Assembly (NCBI GenBank): GCA_010671965.1
Contig: JAAHIC010000101.1
Coordinates: 1-9,944, forward strand
DNA from: Leptolyngbya sp. SIO4C5
Lineage (GTDB): Bacteria; Cyanobacteriota; Cyanobacteriia; Phormidesmidales; Phormidesmidaceae
DNA length: 9,944 nt
Direction: 5' to 3'
Part shown: positions 1 through 7,535 of the stretch, in pieces
Layout of the letters: every line of letters begins with the position of its first letter
Position numbering within the stretch: the first letter of the stretch is position 1
Notes under the pieces: generated by a model
What the model saw: the letters and a program-made list of their open reading frames with translations, nothing else
Databases searched by the model: none
What the model was told of the DNA's origin: nothing
Translations under genes and position numbers: made by a program

Positions 1-71
1 TTTGGAAGCTAATCTAACGAAGTTAGCACTCAACGTTGTAGAGTGCTAACTTCGTTAGATTAGCTTCCAAA
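1..71. repeat. Perfect 31-bp inverted repeat containing a CIRCE operator
   Basis: Bases 1-31 and 41-71 are exact reverse complements, separated by the 9-nt loop AACGTTGTA (32-40). The inner 9 bp of each arm are the CIRCE half-sites; the outer 22 bp extend the symmetry well beyond what HrcA binding needs. Each arm also holds a smaller inverted repeat (CTAAC-GAA-GTTAG on the left). As RNA it would form a very stable hairpin, but no T-run follows on the right, so it is not a typical terminator. The left arm starts exactly at base 1, so the repeat may extend further left, or the symmetry may be a fold-back artefact at a contig end. Confidence 0.95.
23..49. promoter_or_regulatory. CIRCE operator (HrcA repressor binding site)
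   Basis: TTAGCACTC (23-31), a 9-nt spacer and GAGTGCTAA (41-49) match the CIRCE consensus exactly. In cyanobacteria, as in Bacillus, HrcA binds CIRCE in front of groESL or groEL2 and represses it until heat stress. No chaperone gene lies to the right: the next gene, at 454, is a URC4 homologue about 400 nt away. The inferred target is therefore a groES or groEL gene to the left of the window, read on the minus strand. The site is symmetric, so its orientation cannot be read from the sequence. Confidence 0.88.
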
Positions 72-453
72 GCGGGGGCGGTTTAAGTCGCGATAACCGA
101 TCCTTGGGGGAGTAGGGGGAGATGTGTTGTTGAACAATGGGGAGTAGAGTTGCCTGTCGTGTATTTAAGGAGGGCAAAATTCAAGTCCAGCTTAGGTTGC
201 CGGGTTTTCTCCCTTCGAGAGACACTTCGTGAACGACTTCGCTCAACCCTCTGCCTAGCTACGAATCGAGCATTGAGCGGAGTCGAAATGCGTCTCATCA
301 ATAAGCAGCCCTACTTGCCGAGGACTCGCACAAGATATGATACGTCTGCAAAACTAAAAAACTAAGGGTCAAATCGTAGCCACTCTAGCTACCCTGATCA
401 CTGCTCAGCCCCATACTCTCCATCCCACAACTCCCCATCTTCCCTTAATCCTT
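72..453. other. Intergenic region without a convincing gene
   Basis: This stretch lies between the CIRCE palindrome and the URC4 gene. Its left part is G-rich, with runs of four or five G around 74-145. A short palindromic repeat sits at 234-285. A 71-codon open frame on the plus strand at 150-365 crosses that repeat and reads as low-quality Arg/Leu-rich sequence, so I do not call it a gene. I see no clear promoter for the gene at 454. Confidence 0.6.
234..285. repeat. Short imperfect palindrome of interspersed-repeat type
   Basis: CGACTTCGCTCAA (234-246) and TTGAGCGGAGTCG (273-285) pair at 12 of 13 positions, with a 26-nt loop. From memory, sequences of the form CGACTCCGCTCAATG occur as scattered extragenic repeats in many bacterial genomes, including cyanobacteria. 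I can see only this copy, so membership of a repeat family is inference. Confidence 0.5.
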
Positions 454-1665
454 GTGCCCTCCCCTCTCTATCTCCAGACCCCTCAGGCTATTCGCGATCG
501 CTGTGGCTATCTCTTCGATCTCGCCTGCAATGACCAGCTTGATCACTTTCGCATCCGGTTAGAGCAGCTAGAGCCAACGGCGGCTTTTGTCCTAGAGGTG
601 ATGCGGCAGCAGTATCCTGATTTAAACGTGCCGTTTCATTCCCGCTGGCGGCATTTCGAGGTGGCGGGGCGATCGCGAGCGGACAGCTTGGTTGAGCGCA
701 TGGCCGGGGCTACTGCCACGGAGATTGCCAGAATGCAGTGCGATCTGGCAGTGGTGAGCGTGCTGCTAGATGCGGGAGCGGGCGATCGCTGGCAGTATGT
801 AGAACCTGAAACAGGGGAAATATTCAGGCGCTCAGAGGGGCTGGCGATCGCTAGTCTCAATCTATTTAAGCAGGGACTTTTTTCTAGCCAGGTCGAGCGG
901 CCTTGGCAGGTCGATGCGGCGGGGTTGGCCAAGATTACCTTAGAGCAGCTAGCAGCAGGATTTCAGCACGCAGAAGACAATCCGCTGGTGGGATTGGAGG
1001 GGCGGCTGCATTTGCTACAGCGGTTGGGACAAGCTTTACTCAATCATCCTGAGTTTTTCGGCTCAGAACTGCCGTGTCCAGGGCATTTAGTAGACTATCT
1101 GCAAGCCCAACCCCAGCCCGTCTCGGCGGCTCAGGTTCTGACATTGGTGCTGCAGGGATTGGGCGATATTTGGCCAGGGCGGATTGAATGGGAGGGGATA
1201 AACCTGGGCGATGTGTGGCCCCATCCGGCCCTGAGCGGCCTAAAACCGAGCGATCGCCTTGTGCCGTTTCACAAGCTGTCGCAGTGGCTCACCTATTCGC
1301 TACTGGAGCCTTTGCAAGGGGCCGGACTAGAAATTGTGGGGCTAGATGAACTGACCGGACTGGCCGAGTATCGTAACGGTGGCCTCTGCATCGATATGGG
1401 ACTGCTAGAGCCAAAGCATTTGGAAGTGACAGGCGCTCGCCATCTGCCAGGATCCCCGGTCATTGTGGAGTGGCGGGCGCTGACGGTGATTGCCTTAGAT
1501 AAAATTGCCCAGCAGATACGCCAGCAGCTTGGCTTAGAGGCGGCGCAGCTACCCTTGGTGAAAGTTTTGCAGGGCGGCACCTGGACAGCGGGGCGACAGT
1601 TGGCTAAGCAGCGGCGCGGGGGGCTGCCCCCAATTCAAATCGCCAGCGATGGTACCGTGTTCTAA
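454..1665 (+). CDS. URC4/urg3 family protein (DUF1688), putative uracil catabolism
   Basis: This 403-residue protein matches the DUF1688 family, named after fungal URC4/urg3, which is needed to use uracil as a nitrogen source by the URC route. The exact reaction is not settled as far as I know. Family hallmarks visible here are [10 protein letters not shown] (60-69), LLDAGAG (105-110 and nearby), RSEGLA (127-132), GDVWPH (252-257), [13 protein letters not shown] (271-283), [10 protein letters not shown] (301-310), GTWTAGR (375-381) and the typical end [12 protein letters not shown]. No signal peptide or membrane segment is visible, so it is probably cytosolic. The start is GTG; the frame stays open upstream, but I found no ATG there, and the family's N-terminal [12 protein letters not shown] follows soon after. 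There is no clear Shine-Dalgarno. Usual partners (uracil phosphoribosyltransferase, URC1-like GTP cyclohydrolase II homologue) are absent from the window. Its stop overlaps that of convergent rimM by 4 nt. Confidence 0.88.
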   Translation: MPSPLYLQTPQAIRDRCGYLFDLACNDQLDHFRIRLEQLEPTAAFVLEVMRQQYPDLNVPFHSRWRHFEVAGRSRADSLVERMAGATATEIARMQCDLAVVSVLLDAGAGDRWQYVEPETGEIFRRSEGLAIASLNLFKQGLFSSQVERPWQVDAAGLAKITLEQLAAGFQHAEDNPLVGLEGRLHLLQRLGQALLNHPEFFGSELPCPGHLVDYLQAQPQPVSAAQVLTLVLQGLGDIWPGRIEWEGINLGDVWPHPALSGLKPSDRLVPFHKLSQWLTYSLLEPLQGAGLEIVGLDELTGLAEYRNGGLCIDMGLLEPKHLEVTGARHLPGSPVIVEWRALTVIALDKIAQQIRQQLGLEAAQLPLVKVLQGGTWTAGRQLAKQRRGGLPPIQIASDGTVF

Positions 1666-2252
1666 ACCTCTAACAGCCCAGGAGGCGGCGTAATTTCGAC
1701 ATAGCCCTGCTCTAAATTCACCACGGGCACAATGGCTGCCACAAACGGAATCAGAACGGTTTTGGCTTTAGCTGCTTTGGCCTTTTTGCGCTTATTGCCC
1801 GTAGCTGCCATGGCTGCCTCTGTCTCTGTGGTTTGAGGCAGCGCTATCTGTAGCAGGTCGCTGCCAGCCGAAAACACATCGACAACGGTACCAACCGCTA
1901 CCTGACTGGCCTGCTCAATTACCTTAAGACCGATCAGATCAGCCACATGAAATTCACCTGGTTCGAGCGGTAGGCGATCGCCTGCGGGTACCAGGAGCAG
2001 GCTGTTGCGTAGCGCTTCTGCCTGCTGGCGATCGCTAACTCCTTTCAACTGCACCACATACAGCCCTTTGCCCTCAATCAGCCGCCCACCCAGCAGCTCC
2101 ACAGCTTCTGGCTCCGCCTGCGGCGATCGCCGCAGCCAGCGAGTTCCCGGCTCTACAAACCGCTCCGGAAAGTCACTGTTGGGATAAATTCGCACTTCAC
2201 CCCGGAGTCCCTGGGGGGCGACAATGCGACCAATTTCTAACCATTCAGTCAT
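1662..2252 (-). CDS. rimM: Ribosome maturation factor RimM
   Basis: RimM helps mature the 16S rRNA 3' domain and binds ribosomal protein S19 during 30S assembly in the cytosol. The N-terminal RimM domain is at about residues 5-95, with the typical [15 protein letters not shown] start (7-21). A PRC-barrel domain follows at about 100-192, with [10 protein letters not shown] (167-176) and the conserved end PPPGLLEV. At 196 residues it is longer than most RimM proteins because of a Lys/Ala-rich insert (about 141-164, containing [12 protein letters not shown]) in the PRC barrel. The ATG lies 2 nt after the avtA stop, with an AGGGG Shine-Dalgarno 6 nt upstream, so the two genes are probably co-transcribed and perhaps translationally coupled. 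The TAG stop overlaps the TAA stop of the convergent URC4 gene. Confidence 0.95.
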   Translation of the reverse strand: MTEWLEIGRIVAPQGLRGEVRIYPNSDFPERFVEPGTRWLRRSPQAEPEAVELLGGRLIEGKGLYVVQLKGVSDRQQAEALRNSLLLVPAGDRLPLEPGEFHVADLIGLKVIEQASQVAVGTVVDVFSAGSDLLQIALPQTTETEAAMAATGNKRKKAKAAKAKTVLIPFVAAIVPVVNLEQGYVEITPPPGLLEV

Positions 2253-2254
2253 TC

Positions 2255-3553
2255 CTAACCCCTGACGGCCAGTTCTGGCTGTGGTGCTTGGGTATAGACG
2301 CGATCGACCAGATTGGCTAAATGGCGCAGGGCCGTCACAATTTCACTATCGGTTGCCGTTAGGCTAATTCGAATACACTGCTGCATGTGGGGCCAGTCTT
2401 CCTTCAGACCGGGGAAGAAAGGACTACCGGGCACAACGACAACGCCGTACTGCTTCAGTTCCTGATAGAACTGCCAGTCAGTCATCGGCAGATCTTGAAA
2501 CCACAGCCAGGCAAAGATAGCCCCTTCTCCTCGGTGCAGGAACCAAGGGGCTGACTGGGGCATGGCCTGATTGAGAGTCTGCTCTAAAATCTCAAACTTG
2601 CGCTGATAGTGAGGCCGAATGACGCTGTCAGAAATTTCAGCCAAAGCGCCAGAGGCAATAGCACGCGCCGCGATCGCCTGTCCGTAGCGAGAGGAGTGAA
2701 TACACAAATTGGTCTGGAAAGATTGCAATATTTGAATAATGCGCTCATCTCCCAGGGCGATACCAATACGTTCACCAGGCAGGCCCGCCTTAGAGAGACT
2801 CATGCAGTGAACTAAATTTGGCCCGAACAGCGGCTGCATGTCGGTAAAGTTCAAGGCTGGAAATGGCGGGGCATAAGCCGAATCGATCAGGACGGGGACA
2901 TTGTGTGGAGCGGCCAGCGCGGCAATTTTCTGCACTTCTTCGTCCGTCAGCACATTCCCTGTGGGGTTACAGGGCCGGGAAAAAAGCACAAACCCGGTCT
3001 GCTTGGTAATTTCTAGCTGGCTAAAGTCAGGGCGATATTTAAACCGATGGGGTTCAAATCCTAGGTCTAGGGTGGGCCTATAGGCTCTGAGGGCTTCGGG
3101 ATAGAGGGTAACGCCGCCGTAGCCCGTATAGTCAGGACTCAGAGGCAGCACAATCTGCTTGAGCTGGCCGTCAGTGGTGTAACCCCCAAGGGCATTGGCC
3201 GCATAAAAATAGAGTGCTTGGCTACCCGGAGTAATCAGAATATTGCGATCGCTCAGGCTCAAACCATAGCGCTGATTAAAGTCGTTTAGGACAGCGTCAA
3301 TCAGGGGGCGATAGCCCTGGCTAGAGCCATAGCGACAGACAACTTCGCCGTACTCATTGCTGGCTAGCAAATCAGCCGTGCAGTCGCGCCAAAGCTGTTC
3401 AACCTCCGGTAAAATCACCGGATTGCCCGCGCTCAAATTGATGAATTCTTGACCATGACCGGCCCGCAGGGTCTCAATGATATCTTTCATGATGGCCCGC
3501 ACCCCGGTCAGATGGGACATCTGTTCACCAAATTGCGTTAAGGCAGGAGTCAT
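2255..3553 (-). CDS. avtA: Valine--pyruvate aminotransferase (fold type I, AvtA-like)
   Basis: This 432-residue PLP-dependent transaminase of class I/II is expected to exchange the amino group between valine (or alanine) and the 2-oxo acids pyruvate and 2-oxoisovalerate. Landmarks are LSAGNP (40-45), a substrate-pocket YGSSQGY (75-81), CNPTGN (195-200), the PLP-binding [10 protein letters not shown] (222-231, D224 and Y227), the Schiff-base lysine in [13 protein letters not shown] (K255), and the carboxylate-binding arginine in CIRIS (R395). The AvtA call rests on the N-terminal layout ([20 protein letters not shown]) and overall pattern; substrate preference could differ. It starts at ATG without a clear Shine-Dalgarno. 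It is the first gene of a pair with rimM, 2 nt downstream. No promoter could be fixed in the roughly 450-nt upstream gap. Confidence 0.85.
   Translation of the reverse strand: MTPALTQFGEQMSHLTGVRAIMKDIIETLRAGHGQEFINLSAGNPVILPEVEQLWRDCTADLLASNEYGEVVCRYGSSQGYRPLIDAVLNDFNQRYGLSLSDRNILITPGSQALYFYAANALGGYTTDGQLKQIVLPLSPDYTGYGGVTLYPEALRAYRPTLDLGFEPHRFKYRPDFSQLEITKQTGFVLFSRPCNPTGNVLTDEEVQKIAALAAPHNVPVLIDSAYAPPFPALNFTDMQPLFGPNLVHCMSLSKAGLPGERIGIALGDERIIQILQSFQTNLCIHSSRYGQAIAARAIASGALAEISDSVIRPHYQRKFEILEQTLNQAMPQSAPWFLHRGEGAIFAWLWFQDLPMTDWQFYQELKQYGVVVVPGSPFFPGLKEDWPHMQQCIRISLTATDSEIVTALRHLANLVDRVYTQAPQPELAVRG
2259..2263 (-). promoter_or_regulatory. Shine-Dalgarno of rimM
   Basis: AGGGG on the minus strand, 6 nt before the rimM ATG and inside the last codons of avtA. 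It supports the annotated rimM start and independent or coupled re-initiation after the avtA stop. Most other starts in this window lack a recognisable Shine-Dalgarno. Confidence 0.6.
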
Positions 3554-3638
3554 AGGCGTTGGCAGCTTAAAGTATTCAAGAGGGACAGAGAAAATGCTCT
3601 AGACATTGGCGGATGGCTCAATCTGCGCATCTCACCCA

Positions 3639-3663
3639 GCAAATAGCTGCTTAAGCTGTTTGC
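3639..3663. repeat. Hairpin-forming inverted repeat upstream of avtA
   Basis: GCAAATAGCT (3639-3648) and AGCTGTTTGC (3654-3663) pair at 9 of 10 positions around the 5-nt loop GCTTA. It lies about 90 nt upstream of the avtA start, so it could be an operator or part of the avtA 5' leader. It matches no regulator site I can name. Confidence 0.4.
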
Positions 3664-3833
3664 AAAAGCTATTTACTGTCAGGATTTCCATCAATCATAA
3701 CCGAAGTAAGCTATGGCCCCCTACGTTGATCCTAATTATTGCGGGGTAGTCTGCGGCTGATGGAGCCCCTAACTTCACTCGCTGGGTTCAGCTAAAATGT
3801 ATTTTAAGTTGCTTTTAAATTTGATTGGCATCG

Positions 3834-3875
3834 CTTAAAAAATTAAGAAACCGCCCAAGCTAAACGCTTAGGCGG
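3834..3875 (-). terminator. Rho-independent terminator downstream of guaB3
   Basis: Read on the minus strand, CCGCCTAAGC (3875-3866) pairs with GCTTGGGCGG (3860-3851) at 9 of 10 positions around a 5-nt loop. A T-rich tail, TTTCTTAATTTTTT, follows. It sits about 130 nt past the guaB3 stop and before avtA, which makes guaB3 a separate transcription unit from avtA-rimM. Confidence 0.72.
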
Positions 3876-4007
3876 AGTGTGGTGTGAGGAGTGAACGGAA
3901 ACTTCCGTCTCCGCTATTTTCCATTCTAAGCGACGGGTTCAAAAATGCCACCCATCCGGAAAACTGCTTGAAAAGTCTTAAAGTTTTACAAAGACCTCGC
4001 TAAAAAT

Positions 4008-5171
4008 TTACTTGCCCATACCGAGCTGCTGAGCTTTCTGATAGACTTTCCCTTCAGTTAGCAGAGAAGGGGCAATCACCACTTCCACTTGCTGCATTTC
4101 CTTCAGATCTTTAGCGCCCAAAGTGCCCATACTGGTCTGCAAAGCGCCCAGGAAATTGTGCGTACCATCGTCTAGCTGAGCTGGTCCTCGCAAAATTTGC
4201 TCTAGTGTCCCTGTTGTCCCGACGCGAATGCGGGTACCCCTGGGCAGTACCGGGCTAGGAGTCGCCATGCCCCAGTGAAATCCCCGTCCGGGGGCTTCTT
4301 CAGCTCTGGCAAACGGTGAGCCAATCATGACGCCGTCAGCCCCGCAGGCAATACATTTACAAATGTCACCCCCCGTGACCAGACCGCCATCGGCAATCAC
4401 CGAAACATACCGCCCCGTCTCTCGCTGATAGTCATCGCGGGCCGCTGTGCAGTCTGCCACCGCCGTTGCCTGGGGCACCCCAATGCCTAAAACGCCGCGA
4501 GAAGTGCAGGCCGCTCCCGGCCCAATGCCAACTAAAACGGCAGCAGCCCCCGCCTTCATCAAATTCAGTGCTACTTCATAAGTGACGCAGTTGCCCAAGA
4601 TGACCGGCATCGGCATCTCCTGACAGAACTGAGTCAGATCCAAGGGCGTCACCGATTCAGGGGAAAGGTGAGCTGTAGAAACCACGGTAGCCTGAACAAA
4701 AACCAGATCGGCTCCCGCCTCAGCCACAGTGGCACCATAGCGAGCGGCTCCTGCAGGGGTGAGGCTAACAGCCGCAATCCCGCCCTGGTTTTTAATCTCT
4801 TTAATTCGCTGTTGAATCAGTTCAGGCTTGATCGGCTCGGCATACAGCTTCTGCATGAGCGTGACAAATTCGTCTTTGCCAACAGCGGCGATTTGATCTA
4901 AGACCGGATTGGGATCGGCATAGCGAGTTTGTATCCCCTCTAGGTTGAGTACACCCAACGCGCCTAGCTGGGATAGCAGAACGGCCATTTTGACATCAAT
5001 AACGCCGTCCATAGCGCTGGCAATGATGGGAATTTCCCGCTCAATATTGCCAATCTGCCAGTGGGTATCAGCTAGTTGTGGATCTAGCGTCCGTGGGCCA
5101 GGTACCAGCGCAATTTCATCAATACCATAAGCTCTACGCACCTCTTTGCCCCGACCAATTTGAATATTCAC
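4008..5171 (-). CDS. guaB3: GuaB3-type IMP dehydrogenase
   Basis: This 387-residue TIM-barrel protein belongs to the IMP dehydrogenase/GMP reductase family, in the GuaB3 branch (IMP_DH_rel_2) of cyanobacteria and actinobacteria. In cyanobacteria this branch is reported to act as an IMP dehydrogenase, turning IMP to XMP with NAD+ in guanine nucleotide synthesis. It lacks the CBS (Bateman) pair of canonical GuaB, which explains the shorter length. Visible landmarks are the N-terminal [23 protein letters not shown] (3-25), GNCVTYE (193-199), the catalytic-loop cysteine in [10 protein letters not shown] (C222), the phosphate-binding DGG (261-263) and the GSPFA segment (284-288). The start is GTG, chosen because it gives the conserved N-terminus and follows a purine-rich AAAGGGGGG. 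A terminator lies downstream at 3834-3875, and the gene is divergent from ktrA. Confidence 0.92.
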   Translation of the reverse strand: MNIQIGRGKEVRRAYGIDEIALVPGPRTLDPQLADTHWQIGNIEREIPIIASAMDGVIDVKMAVLLSQLGALGVLNLEGIQTRYADPNPVLDQIAAVGKDEFVTLMQKLYAEPIKPELIQQRIKEIKNQGGIAAVSLTPAGAARYGATVAEAGADLVFVQATVVSTAHLSPESVTPLDLTQFCQEMPMPVILGNCVTYEVALNLMKAGAAAVLVGIGPGAACTSRGVLGIGVPQATAVADCTAARDDYQRETGRYVSVIADGGLVTGGDICKCIACGADGVMIGSPFARAEEAPGRGFHWGMATPSPVLPRGTRIRVGTTGTLEQILRGPAQLDDGTHNFLGALQTSMGTLGAKDLKEMQQVEVVIAPSLLTEGKVYQKAQQLGMGK

Positions 5172-5174
5172 GTT

Positions 5175-5183
5175 CCCCCCTTT
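5175..5183 (-). promoter_or_regulatory. Purine-rich ribosome binding site of guaB3
   Basis: On the minus strand AAAGGGGGG ends 3 nt before the GTG start. It is an unusual Shine-Dalgarno with a run of six G and supports the GTG start over any downstream codon. Confidence 0.5.
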
Positions 5184-5199
5184 GTGCTAAGGCCCTTTA

Positions 5200-5210
5200 G
5201 TTAGCCTAAC
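5200..5210. promoter_or_regulatory. Small palindrome in the guaB3-ktrA divergent region
   Basis: GTTAG-C-CTAAC is a perfect 5-bp inverted repeat about 30 nt upstream of the guaB3 start, in the probable 5' leader. It could be an operator, but 5-bp arms are close to chance expectation. The 194-nt divergent region (5172-5365) must hold both promoters; I could not fix a -35/-10 pair for either. Confidence 0.25.
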
Positions 5211-5365
5211 AGTAAAGATTAAGGATATAAGGCGGATGGCTCCTTCAGCAAGCCAGTGCTAGCAGCTGGCGGAACGGCTGGCGATCGCAGAGAAAGCCCA
5301 AATCTCGATAGACTAAAAACTTGCTGGCTTAAGCGAGTACATACCTAACCCTCATTCAGCCTCGG

Positions 5366-6124
5366 TTGAATCAAAACAGTTCGGAGCAGTCTGCAGTGAA
5401 CCTATCTTCTTTAAGCTTTTTTCATCATTTACGGTCGGGCAATCGTCAGTTTGCGGTTATTGGCTTAGGGCGTTTTGGCCGAGCGGTTTGCTCGACGCTG
5501 CATCAGCTCGGCTATGAGGTACTGGGGGTTGATGTCGATGAGCGGCGGGTGGCTCAGATTCTCACCGATCAGCTAGCCACTCATGCGATTCAGCTAGACT
5601 CAACTGAGCCTTCGGCGCTGCGAGAGGCGGGCATTGCCGATATGGATACGGTCATTATTGCCATCGGCAATTACATTCAGGAGAGTATTATCACAACGCT
5701 CAATGTCAAAGAAGCTGGCGTGCCTAACGTTATTGCCAAAGCCTCCACCGAAATTCACGGCAAGCTGCTGGATCGGGTCGGGGCTGACCGCGTGGTGTTT
5801 CCAGAGCATGAGATGGGCTGCGAGCTGGCGCGATCGCTCACCCGGCCCGGCATCTTAGATCGCTTTGAGCTAGACCCTGATCACAGCATTGTAGAGGTGA
5901 TTGTGCCAGAAGCCTTTGATCAGAAAACGATTGTGGAACTGGATTTGCGTAAACGCTACGGGCTGACGCTAATGGCAATCAGCACTGAAGAATCCCCCAA
6001 CAAGTTTGAAGTCAATCCCAGTCCGGTAACGCGCCTGAGAGCAGGCACCATCATGGTCATGATTGGCTCTAACAAAGGCATCGATCGCTTACCCATGCCT
6101 CACAGCAGCGAGGTCATCGGATGA
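5366..6124 (+). CDS. ktrA: KtrA-type K+ uptake regulatory subunit (RCK domain)
   Basis: This 252-residue soluble protein forms the cytosolic ring that gates the KtrB potassium channel and responds to bound nucleotide. The TrkA-N/RCK Rossmann domain (about 29-150) has the [10 protein letters not shown] nucleotide-binding loop (29-38), an acidic residue at the end of strand 2 (D56) and the signature [10 protein letters not shown] (76-85). A TrkA-C domain covers about 165-240. Residues [14 protein letters not shown] and [11 protein letters not shown] closely resemble what I remember of KtrA from cyanobacteria. The start is TTG: the frame has a stop at 5330-5332 and no ATG or GTG before the conserved core. 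No ktrB or ktrE channel gene is in the window. Its TGA overlaps the anmK ATG (ATGA), suggesting co-transcription. A sister function such as TrkA is possible but less likely, because TrkA carries two RCK units. Confidence 0.9.
   Translation: MNQNSSEQSAVNLSSLSFFHHLRSGNRQFAVIGLGRFGRAVCSTLHQLGYEVLGVDVDERRVAQILTDQLATHAIQLDSTEPSALREAGIADMDTVIIAIGNYIQESIITTLNVKEAGVPNVIAKASTEIHGKLLDRVGADRVVFPEHEMGCELARSLTRPGILDRFELDPDHSIVEVIVPEAFDQKTIVELDLRKRYGLTLMAISTEESPNKFEVNPSPVTRLRAGTIMVMIGSNKGIDRLPMPHSSEVIG
6110..6114 (+). promoter_or_regulatory. Shine-Dalgarno of anmK inside ktrA
   Basis: GAGGT, 6 nt before the anmK ATG and within the last codons of ktrA. It supports the anmK start and the 4-nt overlap as genuine. 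Confidence 0.55.
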
Positions 6125-7329
6125 AAGTCATCGGCCTGATCAGCGGCACTTCGGTAGACGGGATTGACGCTGCCTTAATTGAGATCAACGGCAGTGGCTT
6201 CGAGATCACGGCAGATTTGCTAGCCAGTGAAACTTATCCCTACGAGACAGCACTGCAGCAGCAAATTCTAGCCGCCTGCGCCGGAGAGACCCTGTCCTTA
6301 CCAGATTTAGCCGACCTAGATGATGCGGTAGCAGCCGCTTTTGCCCACGCGGCGCGATCGCTGCAGGCGTCAGCTCAGCCAGCCGAATTGGTGGCTTCTC
6401 ACGGTCAGACGGTCTTTCACCGCCCGCCCCAAAGTGAACAGTCTGGCCCCTCAGCCCTCGGCTATAGCCTGCAGCTAGGCCGAGGCGACGCGATCGCTCA
6501 TCTCACCGGACTGCCTACTGTCAGCAATTTTCGGGCTGCCGACATTGCGGCTGGCGGCCAGGGAGCGCCGCTCGTGTCTCCGGTGGATGCCTGTTTGCTA
6601 AGTCATTTGCAGAAGCCGCGCTGTGTGCAAAATTTAGGCGGTATCGGCAATGTCACCTATTTGCCCAGTCGCCAGCAGCAGGGACGCCCCGGCGAGATGA
6701 CAGGGGTTTTTGGCTGGGATACAGGGCCCGCCAACAGCCTGCTAGATTTGGCCGTAGCTCATTTTTCTCAGGGTAGACAAACTTACGATCGCGGCGGCGC
6801 TTGGGCAGCTCAGGGAACGCCCTGCCAAGCCTTGTTAAATCAGTGGCGACAGCAACCCTACTTTCATCAGCCACCGCCCAAATCTACGGGACGAGAACTA
6901 TTTGGCTGGCAGTACTGGCAGCAATGCCTAGCCGATGCTCAAGCTTACAGTCTGTCCTCTGCCGACATGCTGGCAACGCTGACTCATCTGACCGTAGCCA
7001 GTATTGTGCAAAACTATGCAGACTTTTTACCGGAACCCGCCGCAGAGGTGCTGCTCTGTGGCGGTGGCAGCCGCAATCACTATCTGCGCCAGCAACTGCA
7101 GCAGGCTCTAGATCCAGTCCCCGTCTTGACAACAGATGAAGTGGGGCTGAGTGCTGAAGCCAAAGAAGCGATCGCCTTCGCGGTGCTAGGTTTCTGGCGC
7201 TATCACGGCGTTCCCGGCAATTTACCCAGCGTAACCGGGGCCAGCCAGCGAACTCTCCTCGGTGATTTGCACAAACCGGCAGCAGGCAACTTTGCAGACA
7301 GCCGGGTACATTCCGTGAAAAGATTGTAA
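6121..7329 (+). CDS. anmK: Anhydro-N-acetylmuramic acid kinase
   Basis: AnmK hydrolyses the 1,6-anhydro ring of anhydroMurNAc and phosphorylates it to MurNAc-6-phosphate, so that cell-wall sugars can be reused. The 402-residue protein shows the ASKHA-kinase pattern: ATP/phosphate loop GTSVDGID (9-16), SHGQT (93-97), [16 protein letters not shown] (137-152), NLGGIGN (171-177), DTGP (200-203, whose Asp corresponds to the catalytic base of the family), KSTGRELFG (254-262) and the phosphate-2 motif LLCGGGSRN (311-319). After the substrate motif, serine replaces the usual proline (S153 in PLVSPVDA), a minor change. It is somewhat longer than the approximately 370 residues usual for the family, through inserts near 183-192 and a C-terminal tail of about 25 residues. 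The protein is cytosolic, and the start overlaps the ktrA stop. Confidence 0.95.
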   Translation: MKVIGLISGTSVDGIDAALIEINGSGFEITADLLASETYPYETALQQQILAACAGETLSLPDLADLDDAVAAAFAHAARSLQASAQPAELVASHGQTVFHRPPQSEQSGPSALGYSLQLGRGDAIAHLTGLPTVSNFRAADIAAGGQGAPLVSPVDACLLSHLQKPRCVQNLGGIGNVTYLPSRQQQGRPGEMTGVFGWDTGPANSLLDLAVAHFSQGRQTYDRGGAWAAQGTPCQALLNQWRQQPYFHQPPPKSTGRELFGWQYWQQCLADAQAYSLSSADMLATLTHLTVASIVQNYADFLPEPAAEVLLCGGGSRNHYLRQQLQQALDPVPVLTTDEVGLSAEAKEAIAFAVLGFWRYHGVPGNLPSVTGASQRTLLGDLHKPAAGNFADSRVHSVKRL

Positions 7330-7344
7330 ACAGCGGGCATGTTG

Positions 7345-7383
7345 AGATAGAGTCTGCTCGCTTGCCGGGGTTAGACTTTATCT
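7345..7383 (+). terminator. Possible hairpin downstream of anmK
   Basis: AGATAGAGTCT (7345-7355) and AGACTTTATCT (7373-7383) pair at 10 of 11 positions around a 17-nt loop, starting 16 nt past the anmK stop. The position suits an end-of-operon structure, but there is no T-run, so an intrinsic terminator is uncertain; it may instead protect the 3' end. Confidence 0.35.
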
Positions 7384-7535
7384 TGAAAGGTAATACCAAA
7401 TAAGTTACAGCTTGAACAAGCGGATTGCTTAGCAGCGGCTATCATCTTCACGAGATGAACCATGAGGCTGTTTAAGGCGGTAGCCGGCCTTGGTATCAAC
7501 CAGAAACAACTGTAGGCTTTTTAGGTAGCGAATTC

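Larger units (their letters stand above)
3554..4007. other. Intergenic region between avtA and guaB3
   Basis: Both flanking genes are on the minus strand, so this gap holds the guaB3 3' end and the avtA upstream region. It contains the guaB3 terminator (3834-3875) and a hairpin-forming repeat closer to avtA (3639-3663). A 15-residue plus-strand open frame starting ATG at 3713 is not supported as a gene. No tRNA or larger coding frame is visible. Confidence 0.6.

Noticed and set aside
1..71. Rho-independent terminator or MITE
   Set aside because: There is no T-run after the hairpin for rightward transcription and no target-site duplication visible. The exact CIRCE core with a 9-nt spacer explains the centre better.
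75..145. G-quadruplex from the G-runs near the left end
   Set aside because: The runs of four or five G are separated by long, uneven spacers, so a stable intramolecular quadruplex is not well supported.
150..365. 71-codon plus-strand open frame before the URC4 gene
   Set aside because: It crosses the palindromic repeat at 234-285, has Arg/Leu-rich composition typical of translated repeats, and resembles no family I know. The opposite-strand frame at 83-301 is equally unconvincing.
3043..3062. GGTTCAAATCC-like tRNA T-loop
   Set aside because: It lies inside avtA coding sequence, and no acceptor or anticodon arms surround it.
6801..7139. 112-codon plus-strand frame inside anmK
   Set aside because: It is out of frame with the conserved KSTGRELFG and CGGG motifs that lie in the same bases.
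6884..7399. 171-codon minus-strand open frame opposite anmK
   Set aside because: It lies almost wholly inside anmK, whose motifs are unambiguous, and its own translation shows no family pattern. It is a shadow frame.
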